Both the position numbers and the translations under genes were made by a program. Source: Parelaphostrongylus tenuis (lineage: Eukaryota > Nematoda > Chromadorea > Rhabditida > Metastrongylidae). From it: a stretch of DNA of 64,000 nt. Of the stretch, positions 1-11,530 are shown piece by piece. The DNA is taken from assembly GCA_019055375.1 (NCBI GenBank), contig JAHQIW010005990.1, positions 62,001 to 126,000 on the forward strand, read 5' to 3'. Within the stretch, counting starts at the first letter, position 1. Every line of letters begins with the position of its first letter. The notes under the pieces were generated by a model that ran no database searches, was not told the DNA's origin, and worked only from the letters and a program-made list of their open reading frames with translations.

Positions 1-1925
1 TGATTACTCGATCTAATCACGATCACCCGATAGATGCTCTACAGTATGACATAGATCGCGTGGTCTTACCACGATCGTGGAATAAAGGTCTATGTCTTTT
101 TTTTTCGAAATGATTCATGTTCTATGAAGCTTTTAATTGACTCCTGTGTGTTCGGTAAAGTAACAAGTACACAGACACACATGACGGCTGTTACCTGATA
201 CGTCCATCTGACTTACATCTGCTTTATGTTTGCACTAAGGATGCATGTTCGATATTGCGTTAACAGCTGTCTCTATACAGAAGCTTGAAAGGTACAAAGC
301 AAAGATCCATCATAAGAAATGAATGACTGACCGTTAGAGATTACGGCGCATTTTTTAGTACTTGGAATTTTTTAATCTTAACTACCGACAATGACGGAAA
401 ATTCTAATGTGCGGGTTCTCGAAGGACTCGAGCTTATTCAACTTATTCAACTCGAGGAACTTGTTTTCGTAAGGTTGCGCAAAAGTTTTCCTTCACTTTT
501 TCATAAATACTGGATATTCTAGTCCACTTTTAATCTCAGCCGCTTTTTATCTGTTGCTAAAGAGATGAGATGGATGTAATGGGATTTAACAGCTTCATTA
601 ATCCTTTTTTGATGCCAAGAAAACGCATAATATTTGCTGAAATGTTTTCTGAGACCAGTTAGCTTCTTTCCGCGCTTTGAGTCGTGGAGTCTGGTCCAAT
701 TTTCTCCATATTTTTCAAATGAGTATGGGAACCATTCTCTCAGGTTAGCGGTATGTTTGGTGTGTCTAATAATTTGAGTTATTTATTCAGGTACATGATT
801 TGCTATGCACAAAGAAGCTCCGTTGTTTTTGTTGAGGAAAGAACATACGATAATCGTTGAAATTTTCTCCAGAAGCCCTTTTGATGCTAGTTCAGATTAC
901 TCGGTGAGTTAGAAATTCCAAGATGCTACTGACTTCGGCTTTCAAGCTTTTGCGCAGTCTCTCATCACTCTCAAGAGCATCGCCATCCTCTAAGCTTACG
1001 TGATCTTTTCGTCTCCTTACAAGAAAAAAATCGCAACCAAAGAGTTGTAATTGGACACTTGGAGGTTTCAATTTCAAAGTATCGCTAGCGCAGTTTTTTT
1101 ATGAGTTCAGCAATCGTTGGAGGAGTCAAAAGACCTTTAGGGCTTACTGTTTAAGGAGAGCCTTTAGTCTCGTTAAAGTCTTTAACATAAGATTAACGTT
1201 GACCTGATGTCGATTTGAGTGCGACGCCATGGCGCCGGCGGTCGCGGAGCTCAGTAGGGGCGTAACCTGAGATGTTGGCCAGAGCTGGACGATGCAAGCG
1301 TACGCGACGGCGGCTGGATCGGCTCGAATTCACACAATCCCGTAAGGACTATCGCTTTTCAAGTTCTCTCATCTCCAGTCTCTCTTTACGGACTTATTCG
1401 CAACTTACGGGATCAGGTTACCGATACGCCCAGCGATATATGAGCAGCAACCTGTGCGACGCACGTTGCTTCTTGTCGAGTGCTTCTGTCAACTTTTAAC
1501 TCGGTCCTGGATTTAAAACCAGAATCTTTCTTCATCCATCCTTCTCCCAAGCGTCTCGTCAGTCTGGTCGACTCCTTCGAAGCGGACGGTCTGCTACCAC
1601 GCCGTCTCCGATTCACGACTGTAGATCACTTCGTTTTTGAAGTATTAGTTGTGATTTACAGCAATCACACATCTATACCAAGCACAATCACAGTTAGATT
1701 CTTAACCTAATCTTATTAGTATTCTAAACCATAAAGAAGAAGCTTTCCTCACAGATATACGAATTTTTCGTATTCATTTTCAGAATTCTGTGGTATCTGT
1801 AAGTTACACACACATTTTACTAATCAGGATATATGTTGCCTAAAATTATTAGAAAATTTCCTATCCGAGCTATTTGTGCAGTTGCAAGATATTTTGATGA
1901 TTAGCGAAGAGTTTTTCGGCCACAA
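1..1925. other. Upstream region of the SIX gene, no gene recognised
   Basis: The first 1.2 kb is AT-rich with only short ORFs. A GC-richer patch at about 1209-1620 has several short ORFs on both strands without recognisable similarity; it is the best place for a promoter, 5' untranslated region or missing first exon of the SIX gene. A small inverted repeat built on CTCGAG with tandem TTATTCAACT copies lies at about 425-462. Confidence 0.4.
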
Positions 1926-2042
1926 ATGGAGCCTTATTTTATACTTTTTAGGGCTACCACCTCCTATTCCGAGCAAGAAGTGTCGTGTATTTGCGAGTCG
2001 CTCTTCAATGAGGGCCTACAAACTGGACGTACTGAACAATTG
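1926..2042 (+). CDS. ceh-33/34: SIX gene exon 1 (first recognised): start of SIX domain
   Basis: Encodes [15 protein letters not shown] followed by [15 protein letters not shown], the first helix region of the SIX domain (vertebrate Six1 has QEQVACVCE here). It ends in phase 0 at a GTAACT donor beginning at 2043. The 5' limit is open. An ATG at 1926 with a good nematode context (ACAAATGG) gives a short leader of nine residues, but TTTTTAG at 1945-1951 is also a good acceptor, so the exon may begin at 1952 in phase 2 with an unseen first exon upstream. Confidence 0.85.
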
Positions 2043-5000
2043 GTAACTTATCAAGTTTCATGCACCATTTCTTTCAATAGGGATATATTTACTTGTTACA
2101 CTTGCTATTTCTACCAGTAGCAGTTGAATCAAAACCTAAGAGAAACTACCACAAAAAATGAAGCAATCCTTAAGGAATTTTGAAAGTTTTCAATTCAAAA
2201 CGTTTTTTATCAAAAAAGAATAGATGTTCTGAGAAAGCGAAAGTATGCTTAACTTTTTTTCGCTATAATCAATCAATGCAAAAAATTTAGTTGTATATTG
2301 AAGAGGAAAAAGGACTATAGAAGACTGAGCCGTTTATCTTCCATATGACCATTTACGAGTGATTTATTTTCTCCTTGAAAAGGAGCTCTGATTTTGGGTC
2401 TTGGAAGCTTGAAAAATCACCAAGAAAGCGAGTTGAATATTTTTTTACTGAAGCTGTTCAATACGACACTTTATAGGTCGTTCTCTACATGGCCAAATAT
2501 GAATGAAAAAGTCGCAAAACGTTCGGATTTCAGTTAATTTATCTGTCGATGATCGATCAGTATTAGTCTTGTCATTTTAAAGTTGTCGCCGTTTGAGTGA
2601 CAAACATGACAGCCGGCTTGTGGCGGCTGTCGTTCGCCGACTGACTACTGTACTGCTCGCCATCGCCGCCGACGCAACAGCCATTGTGATCGCGCTTGTC
2701 TTAGAGGAAGGTTGATGGACGGACGGGTGGACTGATGCACGGACGGATGAACCGACGGACCTATGAACGAACGAACGAACGAGCTAGCTAGCAGGCAAAT
2801 GCACAGACAAACGGCTAGGAGTCTTCAGTAGCTCAAACTCCAAGCGAGGGTATAATGTCAGTTGAGGAGGCAAAGCTTGATTGACTTGAGTTCCGTCCAC
2901 ATTCCTGAGCTTTCCATTCATCATATCTACTAGCTAATTTTCTTACCGGGATACTTTTAGACACTTCTGTTTATTTTTGACTGCATGAATAAGTAAGAAT
3001 TGAAAATTTGCAAGCTATAGAAATGGTAGAGCGTTTGAAGATTTAGTTCTGTACACTAGTTACCGCCACATTTTCAAATATCCTCTCCCAGAGAGCCATT
3101 TTGAGTAATTAAACCGATTATTCTGCTCTGATGAAGTTACCTTTTCTTCCATATAAAGCTTGATTTTCAATATTTATGATATCAGATTATTCTTGGTCAA
3201 CTCCATGTCGACTGTAGTAAATTTTATCCTGTCGTTCTTCTTTATCTATTTTATCCATATAGGATGGCGCTTCTATAGAGGAAAACGGAAAAACTGCTAT
3301 CAAAAGTGGTCATCGATTAGAAGATTATTGAGCTTTCAACTAATACACAAAAACACCTGTGCTAAAATTTGGGATGCTACAGTACCCAGCCCGCCTCCTC
3401 ATGTTTGTTATCGAATCGCAGGCTTTGAGAGAATGAGAAGAAATGGGAGAAATCTGTCAAAAATCGATAAAGGCAGCAAAACACCTCTAAAAATATGAGA
3501 AAAAATGCTCGATGTTAAAATGGTAGCATTAATAGGATAGCTAAACTCTGTCAGCTGGGGGACTTCAATTAAAAAACTAAAATAGAATCATCAAATTCGT
3601 GATCTAAATCTGTTTCTAAAATCGTCAAAAAATCAAATTATCCAATCGAATACTTCTATATGCTTGATTTTTTCTGAGCCAGCACGTGGTTTGTTATGAG
3701 CAATTATACAAGACAATACACGTGTTTCGGCCTTGCAACGTCGTCAGTTTCAGGGTGGCTTTCGTCTGAGCCATCCCTTCAGGGAAGAAGCCCTTAATTA
3801 TAGGAATCACAGACGTACTCTTCACACGCCTCATCAAGTGAAAGATATCACTAAACGAATGGTATCATATTTCACTAACATCAGCCAAGAACAATCGAGT
3901 GTACAACATTGCCCATTTAGTGATATTTTCCACTTGATGGCGCGTGTATAGAGTACGTCTGCGATTCCCATGTGGTAAGGAGGTTCTGCTCCATAAGAGA
4001 TTGGCTCAGACGAAAGGTACCGTGCAAATGCCGAGGCTGCAAAGCCGGAACACGTATATTGTATGTATAAGTGCCCATAACGGACCACATGCATGGGTAA
4101 AAATAATTATCAGGCATACTAAAATTTGGGCATGGTTTAAGAAAACACTTGAACCGAAAAAAAATTTCTAATTAAGCTGTTTCAGACACATTTTCTGTGG
4201 ACTTTACCAGATCACTTAAAATGTCTTGAAAGTGCCCTCAAAGCGCACGCTTTAGTTCTATTCAGTCAACAACAATGGAAGCAACTATATCGGTATGACG
4301 TAAGCATAATCGATTTACTTCGTAGGAATATTGTAATGTTTGCTGTATCTCAGGTTACTTGAAACGCATAAATTCAGTCCTCATAATCATCCAGTACTGC
4401 AAGATTTGTGGCTAAGGGCACATTACACTGAGGTTTGAGAACATTTTTTTGTTTCTTTTATTTCCTAAGTTGAAAATCATTTTAGATTTACCTTCTAAGT
4501 AATAATCTTTTTTAGTGATAAAATTTTACAAGGAAACTTTCTTCATTAGAAATTTTGTTGTAATTACTGCACTCCGTTCATCAATAAAACTAAAAGATAA
4601 AAATGCAGAGTTAGCAAAATCTGAAAATGAAGATCATCAATGCTCAAAGGATTTTATGCTTTTCTTATAGGTTTACAAAATAATATCTGGTGATGTTTTT
4701 TATCGCAAATGTTTCTTTATCAATCTGCCACATTTCTGCCAATCTTATAGCAGGAGCTGCAAGAGAAAATTATATAAATAACAGGTGACAATGCGGGAAG
4801 AAAAACATTCATCGATCTTCCAGGATACAGTACCCAACGCATTTTGATTATATATGGAGAAACTTCGTCTGCTATTTGTTGTAATGCTGGAGAAGAACGT
4901 GCCACTATAATTGGCTTCAAAATACAACTACATAATACAGGGACCTTGGATAAAGATTAAGCTCCATCTCACACCTGACATGGTTACTTTAATTTGTGGT

Positions 5001-8000
5001 GCTACAATTACACCTTAATATGGCGTGCGTAGCGCAGTGGTCACAATTGCGGCACAATACGTACGGATGTTTGATTGAATCCCAGCACTGGAAACTAAGC
5101 CCTAAAACTCTCTCTTTTATTTTCATCGATGCTAAACGCTTTATCGTACAGACCAGCCGTAGAGAGGTCAACACTTTCGACCAAAAATTATAAATTTACA
5201 ATGTATAGAATGTCTTCTGAAAATATGGAAACCCAATGCCATTTCCATTTCAAATGACTCAAGCACTACTCATCTCATTGTTGTTACAAATTAGTGGTCA
5301 CTGCTCAAAAAGGTATGATTAATGTGCAATAAAATCTTAAACATTGTCCAGAGTTTACATAGCAAAATTGAATGATCAAAAAAGCTTAGAATTTGCCCGT
5401 CTGTTGCCCATCAAAAGCTGTTGAATATTTTGAACAAGCCCAAAAAGAAATGGCAGACATGCGAGAATACGTAGACTTTACAACCAAAAACATTATTTTT
5501 GCGAAGAAATGAAAAGGCATTAGACTTCATGTACCGTTGACAGATGAATCGCTTCATTTCATTTCAGTATAACTTCTATACTTGAAGCACCTCCTCAACG
5601 AGTTCCTAACTTTACTTGCTTCATTACAAGTACTAGCCTATCCTGTGTCCTTCAAGGATTTATTTCCTCGTCATTACGCTGATTTCTTCTGCTCGCAACA
5701 CCTTAGCAATACTTTATCACGAGGAACTTAGCTTTGCTCAAGAATGTGTTTTCTGAAGGAGAACGTTTTCAATATCATTCACTTAGAGTGGAACGATGCT
5801 ATTCAATAATGCGCGTCATGGCTAGATCAGTGTCACTACCTCGCTCCGCTATCGGACAACCACTTCTCGCATTCGTCCAGTATCGACAAACTACTAATAG
5901 AACTGTCTGGGAAAGGGTTATTGGTATCAAAATTGGAGCCACTGCCCGTGATCACGACTTGATAGCCTCATAGTAAAACTTTTGTGAGAATTCCACAACA
6001 AACTCGACTTGGTTAGGCTTCAACAAATGTGAACACCATATTGTATGCCAGAGAGGATAAAATTAAAGAGGAAGAAAACGGTGTAATTCATAAAATCTGC
6101 GATATAAACTAATTTCAATGGTTTGGTTTTCTTTCGCTCGAATTATTGCTTAGAAAAGCAAATACGAAACATTTCTCTTCGAGATATTGTTACTTTTCCA
6201 TCACTATAATGACTTACGGAACTCAGCTTTCGTAAATCAGAATTATCTCAAATCACTTAACTATCAAATCAGATTAGGTTGAAGTGTTGTCTTTGATTTG
6301 TTATTGGATTGTAAAAAGTCTGAAAACTGCTTTAATGTTGAGTCTATTTAGGCAGAAAAAACCAAAGAAAAGAGAGTTAGGCGCAGTTTGTAAATATAGA
6401 ATTCGTAAGAAGAATCCGTTTTCCAGCGACAATTTGGGACGGTGAAGAGACAAACTATTGCTTTAAGGTATTGGGTATTTTCAACAGTTCAAAAAATTCC
6501 CGCTTCCTACTTTTTCAATAATTCTTGCCATGCTCTAAGGTATCTAGTACTTTTCGACAGTTATCCAAAATAATTAGCTTCCTACTTTATTCTCTTTTCA
6601 ATAAAATCGCCAAGCCAACAATATTTTTTATCTGGATGCCTCAGTTGTATTTTTCTTTGAATTCTATCATAGCATTGATCATGTGGTGTTCACACCGCTT
6701 GTTATCATCGAAATCCCTGGTGCAAGAAGATTCAAGATTTTCAGCTGACTGATCCAATCCTTATGATTTTACTACATTTATATGCATATATATATATTTT
6801 TTTTTATTATTCCTCTTTTGTTGTTATAGCTACGTCCTTCATTTGGCTCCTCGTCCATTCACAGAACTTTTTCATTTTCGCTCTTTTCATTTTCTTCATT
6901 CAATTTTTCTGTTATTATTGCAAACCAGAGCTTTTATTTTTGCTGATATTCTTACAATCTTGTCATTTATTACCATATTTCCATTACCTCGTTCTTTTCG
7001 TATTTTTCTCTTTCTAAACTTCACTAACATGTAACGTCTAGAATTTGAATGACGGTAAAAAATCAGTGAAGAGATCTCAGGGCCACTCATAACTTAAATA
7101 TTTTCTGTTGCTCAGTGGCCTTCAGCAAGCATTTCTTCATTCTAGTCCAAATCCCGCAATGTACTGCGAGACGCCTACAAAAAGCAAGCGTATCCATCAG
7201 TAGAGGATAAGAAGCGTCTTGCAGCTCAGACGGAACTCACCGTCACGCAAGTCTCCAACTGGTTCAAGAACAAGCGACAACGTGAAAGAGCCGCTGGAAC
7301 ACTTGAAAAGTTAGTTTATAAATAGTTTTTAGGTCTCAAGGCTTCTTGGAAAAAACAGTTAGAGTATTTCACTAAGACTCAAAGTTATTCATGATACTTG
7401 ACAGCCTATTGATTTGCACCGTTTACCCATGTAATAACAATTTCAAACTAATGCTGCGAATAGATCATTTGGTCTCAATCACCCAACCTTACAGTTCATC
7501 AGTCAACCCATTTGAAATTTTCGTTTTTCGTCTCATTTATTTCAAAGACCAAGACCATTGCACCAATGACGGAACCTGGTTGAAATAGAACAATTCCGTG
7601 AAATAGAACAAGTCCATGTTCCAAGATTCCTCTAATATGACAGAGCTTTCCTGATAAATAGGTTGATTTCGGTAGAGCGACCCACTTGCCCTGTTTGTAT
7701 TTGCTATGAGATGGTTGCTGCTCTTAAGTGTATGCGTTGATGATGTAATCAAGCCGAAGTTCTGTTTGGATTAGTGGCCCAGAAATGGATAGATCCATCT
7801 CCGATTCGCGCAAAGCCACTCGACTTGTGAGAAACTCGGCTCTAACAGCTGCTCACTGAATTGTGCTGGGCTTGTCAGGATAGTTATGAGTGAAGAAAAA
7901 CATAAATCGACAACACATCAACATGAGCAAGCAAGTTTCAAATTCAAATGATCAATGACTCGCAAGAATCTAAAGAGGAAGGAGCAGCGACATGAGTGTG

Positions 8001-11000
8001 GAAAGACAAAAAAACCAAAAGCAATTCATATTCAGTGCCAGTTTCACTTTTAGAACTCTAACTGATAAACTTTTCATGAAAATGTTAAGGAGATGGCGAC
8101 TAGTCTCCAAGCGATCTCTTTGAACGTAAACTTTTACTGGTATTTACTAAAATGAGATAATAATTATCTATTGAGATATCACATTAGTCTACTTGAACCA
8201 TTTTTTCATTGTTCGAAAAATTCCTTTTGATTTTTTTTTATAGTCGTTTCGGATTTTCACGCTATGCAGGCGGTTAACTCGCCTTCAGTGCTACCGTATC
8301 CCTTCGGCTGTCGCAAGTGTGCATAATCAATTATTAAAGGCGCTTGGCGAAGCAGTTTGTAAGAAAAGAAAGAAAGGAACGAAACGGAATGAAAACAAAC
8401 AAAAGTTGGGGAAACATAAACTCCTCAGTGAACGTTTGATTCCTTATGATATCGCATTATTATGTGGACAATCATTAGAAAGACTGCGACATTCAATCAT
8501 AACAAAAATTATTCTTTTATTATAGGGCACTTCTTACTGAATTACGAGCAATGAAGGGTATGTAAAATTTTCTTTGTGATCTATGTTATAGTAATTTTAC
8601 CACAACAAAATCCTCTTATGTAATAGTTTTATACACTTTGAATTTCGTCAATGGAATATTTCATAAGATAATAACGAAATGGAAGATTGTAGTATTGTTA
8701 ATTGTTTTGCCTATTACTGGGGGTTTATGTTCACTTGAATGGTAGACGTCAAATATGTTCACCACTGGATTCCCAGTGGAACGTCCAATTTTGAACTGTT
8801 CCGTGTAATATTTGAGAAATTTCGGTTACAAGCTTTTATTCTGGTCAGAAGACATGGATCTTATGTTCAACCGAACTCTGGACAATTCTTTTGCCATAAT
8901 ACCACTCTGCTATGAAGAGCTTGTTGAGCAGTGACTAAAGGTGTTGATAGATCGATCCTACGTCTGGGCTGTCAAACAGATCATCCTAGTGGAGTCAACA
9001 GAATGAGTCATATTTGTCCAGGAGAATGAACATACTGATATGGTACATTGATAGACAACGTCATGGCATCACACAAACCTAATACACAACTGGGAAGAGG
9101 GTGGTTGCTGAGCGATAAGTAATACAGGTCAGGAGATGGCAAGCTGCTCGTTTGATCAACTTCTCAACACCCTCTTGGAGTCAATCAACGAGCATCTAAG
9201 AAAAGACATCGGCCCAGCTACCTTGAAGACTGCAAGCAAAATCGTCTCGATCAGTAATTTCCACCATTTATAGGCGGTTCTCTTCCGTTGGAGGGCGACA
9301 AATGAATATTCAACTCCATTTGCTGAACAAGAATTTTCAATAGGAGTATTAGTAAACATTTCAGAGCTTAAATCTCCGACTAAAGCCGTATGTGGCCTAT
9401 TTTTTCAATACACTCTTTTCTGACGGTGTAAATTCCAAAATAAAATTATGTTATGCACCCGCCGCGAGCATTTATTTTGATCATGTGCATAATTCGCTAG
9501 AAGCAAGAAAACCACATTAACGTGCAGAGAAAATTTCGCAGTATCTGAATCGATTGTTTTATCTGGAGTTTCTTCCAAAGCAGAGAAAAAATTTTTAATT
9601 GAATAACAAGTTGTATCCCACATTCTAACACTTCAGACCAAGCTTTACCCCTCCCACATCGCGCAAATTAGCTGTTAATAAGCTCGCCGAATATGTGGAA
9701 TATTATTTTATTTTCCCTGCTGCACTGCAGTAAAACGGTCTTTCCAGAATATAAGCAAAGCGGTGAAACCCTTGGAACTTACACTATCGAATGATTACTA
9801 GAAGTCCGACGAAAGAGCTCTGTCCAGCAATGTTTAGAGCATACGTAATTTTTATCCTACAGCGCTATCAAAAAAAAGGCTTTTCCAATAACAAACACAT
9901 TTTTTAGTTCTTCGAGACTTATGCTATCAAAACGTACTCGCAGCCTAAGTAGGGAATTTTTCCAGCGACATATAAGCAAGATAAGTAAAAAGGCTCGTGG
10001 TCGTGTGAAACTTGATTCTATTCTCGATTTTACACCGTTAAAAAAGGACTTTTGAAGAACTCCCACACAGAGCTGTAGCTACAGATTAGAGCTTTTAAAT
10101 ATTTTTCAACAATCCTGCAATAAGTTCTTGTCCAGCGAATGAGATCGAATATCCATTTATCGCCGTATAACAGAAAAGTACCCATTTATGAAAAAGTCAA
10201 ACCTCAAGCAGCAGTCGGAACAACACGCGAGGTCCTCGAAGGCCTTTGGGGCAACAAGCAACAGAACGAACCCATTTTAAGAAGTTCTGGGTCCGTACAT
10301 TAAAATAATGATAATAGGTTGCAAGAGATGAGTGAAAATATTATACATTTATGCACCTTTAATGATTTGCGAATAGATTTGGATGCATAACGCATTTCAG
10401 AAAGGCCAATGGATGTTGAAAGCTTCACTTTCTAATCTTTATCACTTTTTTGGAAAGTTCAATTTTTCGAAGATTACATTAGTGGCTCCGGGCTTCTTGT
10501 ATCTCGTAAATGGCCTGAGCAGCTACAGGTAGCTGCGTCTTGACACCTCTTAAGAGCCGCTTGAGCCAATATGCGCTTCCTATTGTTCGTTCGTACCAAG
10601 TTTGCTTTAACCGTGTCTACTTAAACATGTACCGTACACCCCGCCACGATGAACAAAGACGTTCGTATCGGAGAAGCCAACGCGAAGGTCAACTGGTAGT
10701 AGGCAGACAACTACCAAGGATTCTCTTTCAAAAATAATTTAATCGAGTTTTGATCGTCATCTAGATATGCACGAAAAAGTTCTAGAGCTGTTAATTTTTC
10801 AAGAAAAGCTATCTTAAAAACCCATTTTTATGGATCACATAGGATCTTACAGGCACCACCTTAATTTTTGTTAGAAAGGGAGTTTTCGTTAACTCTTGGA
10901 AGCTGTGCTGGAGCCTTCCTAGATGATCTATAATCAATTAGCTTTTGGTAGTCCTTTCCACTTTTACATTACAGGCATTGAATTATTTCCATTCAAATGC

Positions 11001-11530
11001 TCATTCCATCAATGACTGTCATTATATTAAATCTTTGGAAATTTTTCACTTTTTAAGTTACTTGCTCGATTTATTCAGTTAAGGCCGAGGTTTATCTCAC
11101 TCAAATGGGATTAATTCCAACGGTAGTATAGAACGATTATTCGCATTGTCTGTGCCTACTCAAAAAATTACGAGAAATGAATACGGTCATTTTTGCGGAA
11201 TCGATTATTACCGTCTCCTTTGGCCTGCAATGAAATCCACATTGGAGAACGCATCCATAAAGCTAATTTAAAGTGCGAATTTCAACTCAGATATCCTTAG
11301 AGAAGTTACAAAAAAGCAAGACATGTATTTGAACTCTTGGAATTGTAGCCTTTTTTAGGAATTCAGCAAAATCAGAGAGCGACGATGGTTCAAGTGGCTG
11401 CGATTCGAAACCGAATCTTAGCATTGAGGCTCCGTTTCCAGATATGCAAGCATTCGGGTATGGTAGCGCAACTGCGTACTTTCCACCACCGATGACCTAC
11501 GATCCCTTGTTCAATCTGCACAATCTTTAA
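1926..11530 (+). CDS. ceh-33/34: SIX-class (Six1/2-type) homeobox transcription factor, six exons
   Basis: Nuclear DNA-binding protein of the Six1/2 (sine oculis) family; in Caenorhabditis its relatives CEH-33 and CEH-34 act in head and pharyngeal cell identity. I assembled it by hand from six exons: 1926 or 1952-2042, 4186-4292, 4354-4432, 6352 or 6356-6467, 7146-7309 and 11359-11530. Splice phases agree at every junction except around exon 4. The SIX domain runs through exons 1-4 (motifs [49 protein letters not shown]). The homeodomain begins at [13 protein letters not shown] and ends in [17 protein letters not shown], with the family's Lys50 and Asn51. The tail is acidic and Ser/Gly-rich, then Pro/aromatic-rich ([11 protein letters not shown]), ending in TAA. 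Total length is about 240-255 residues, close to what I recall for nematode Six1/2 proteins. Whether it is ceh-33 or ceh-34 needs a tree. The first exon start is provisional. Exon 4 carries a frame offset, so the copy could be damaged or the assembly wrong. Confidence 0.93.
2585..2825. repeat. GC-rich low-complexity patch in SIX gene intron 1
   Basis: An island of higher GC in AT-rich intron 1. It has imperfect GCCG/CGCC units at 2587-2700, then degenerate four-base units: GGAC/GGAT at 2716-2765, GAAC repeats at 2764-2780 and GCTA repeats at 2782-2792. It has no coding signature. It could be simple-repeat decay or an intronic regulatory element. Confidence 0.45.
3684..4091. repeat. Foldback element (CACGTG-hairpin family) in SIX gene intron 1
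   Basis: The two arms (about 3684-3850 and 3925-4091) are reverse complements with scattered mismatches. The left arm has ACACGTGTTTCGGCCTTG and the right arm CAAAGCCGGAACACGT at the mirrored place. The match continues inward through GTCTGAGCCA and CAGACGTACTC to ATCACTAAA near the centre. The same outer motif recurs in the elements at 17.9, 45.5 and 47.3 kb, so this is a dispersed non-autonomous family. A transcript of this intron could form a long hairpin. Confidence 0.85.
4186..4292 (+). CDS. ceh-33/34: SIX gene exon 2: SIX domain middle
   Basis: Follows the acceptor GTTTCAG and continues in phase 0 from exon 1. It reads [20 protein letters not shown] then [15 protein letters not shown], which aligns with the Six1 stretch FLWSLP...HL...ES.LKA. 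It stops in phase 2 before GTATGA at 4293. The exon lies about 95 bases beyond the foldback element that fills the end of intron 1. Confidence 0.9.
4354..4432 (+). CDS. ceh-33/34: SIX gene exon 3: SIX domain, SPHNHP motif
   Basis: Starts after a TATCTCAG acceptor and completes the split Arg codon. It reads [19 protein letters not shown] then LRAHYTE, one of the most conserved blocks of the family. The preceding intron (4293-4353) is only 61 bases, typical of nematodes. It ends in phase 0 before GTTTGA at 4433. Confidence 0.93.
5025..5115 (+). repeat. tRNA-like SINE fragment in SIX gene intron 3
   Basis: An A-box-like TAGCGCAGTGG and a B-box-like TTGATTGAATCCC lie about 35 bases apart, as in tRNA-derived SINEs. 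It does not look like a complete functional tRNA. The rest of intron 3 (4433-6351) shows nothing recognisable; the 79-codon ORF at 5734-5973 has no similarity I know. Confidence 0.5.
6352..6467 (+). CDS. ceh-33/34: SIX gene exon 4: end of SIX domain and start of homeodomain, with frame offset
   Basis: Two reading frames hold the expected protein. The first reads [17 protein letters not shown] and the second, one base later, reads [15 protein letters not shown] up to the GTATTG donor at 6468. The shift falls at TTTT (6419-6422), where three Ts would keep the frame. At the 5' end there is a NAGNAG acceptor (TTTAGGCAG). Using the second AG (exon from 6356) keeps phase 0 with KKPKKREL. Using the first (exon from 6352) would give the expected AEK start but needs one fewer A in the A6 run at 6356-6361. 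A homopolymer assembly error, a polymorphism or true decay would all explain this. Confidence 0.85.
7146..7309 (+). CDS. ceh-33/34: SIX gene exon 5: homeodomain helices 1-3
   Basis: Starts after CATTCTAG in phase 0, directly continuing CFK. It reads [20 protein letters not shown], then [34 protein letters not shown]. The WFKN core gives Trp48, Phe49, Lys50, Asn51; Lys50 is diagnostic of the SIX class. The flanking residues [10 protein letters not shown] differ from the fly and vertebrate NRRQRDRAA and appear nematode-like. It ends in phase 2 at the GTTAGT donor at 7310. Confidence 0.96.
8526..8557 (+). other. Possible 32-base cassette exon in SIX gene intron 5
   Basis: Thirty-two bases lie between a good acceptor (TTATTATAG) and a good donor (GGTATGT). 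It would enter in the phase left by exon 5 and read [10 protein letters not shown]. Because 32 is not a multiple of three, including it would move exon 6 into another frame that stays open for about 46 codons and loses the conserved tail. I consider skipping the default. Confidence 0.2.
11359..11530 (+). CDS. ceh-33/34: SIX gene exon 6: C-terminal tail and stop codon
   Basis: Follows a TTTTTTAG acceptor and completes the split Lys codon. It encodes [20 protein letters not shown] then [36 protein letters not shown] and TAA (11528-11530). The acidic DDGSSGC block just after the homeodomain and a Pro/Tyr-rich end fit nematode Six1/2 proteins as I recall them. The intron before it is 4049 bases. 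I see no canonical AATAAA within about 100 bases after the stop. Confidence 0.92.

Noticed and set aside
6405..6426. 22-base GT...AG segment in SIX exon 4 as an intron
   Set aside because: Too short for nematode splicing and it contains conserved SIX codons; kept only as an alternative in the frame-break finding.
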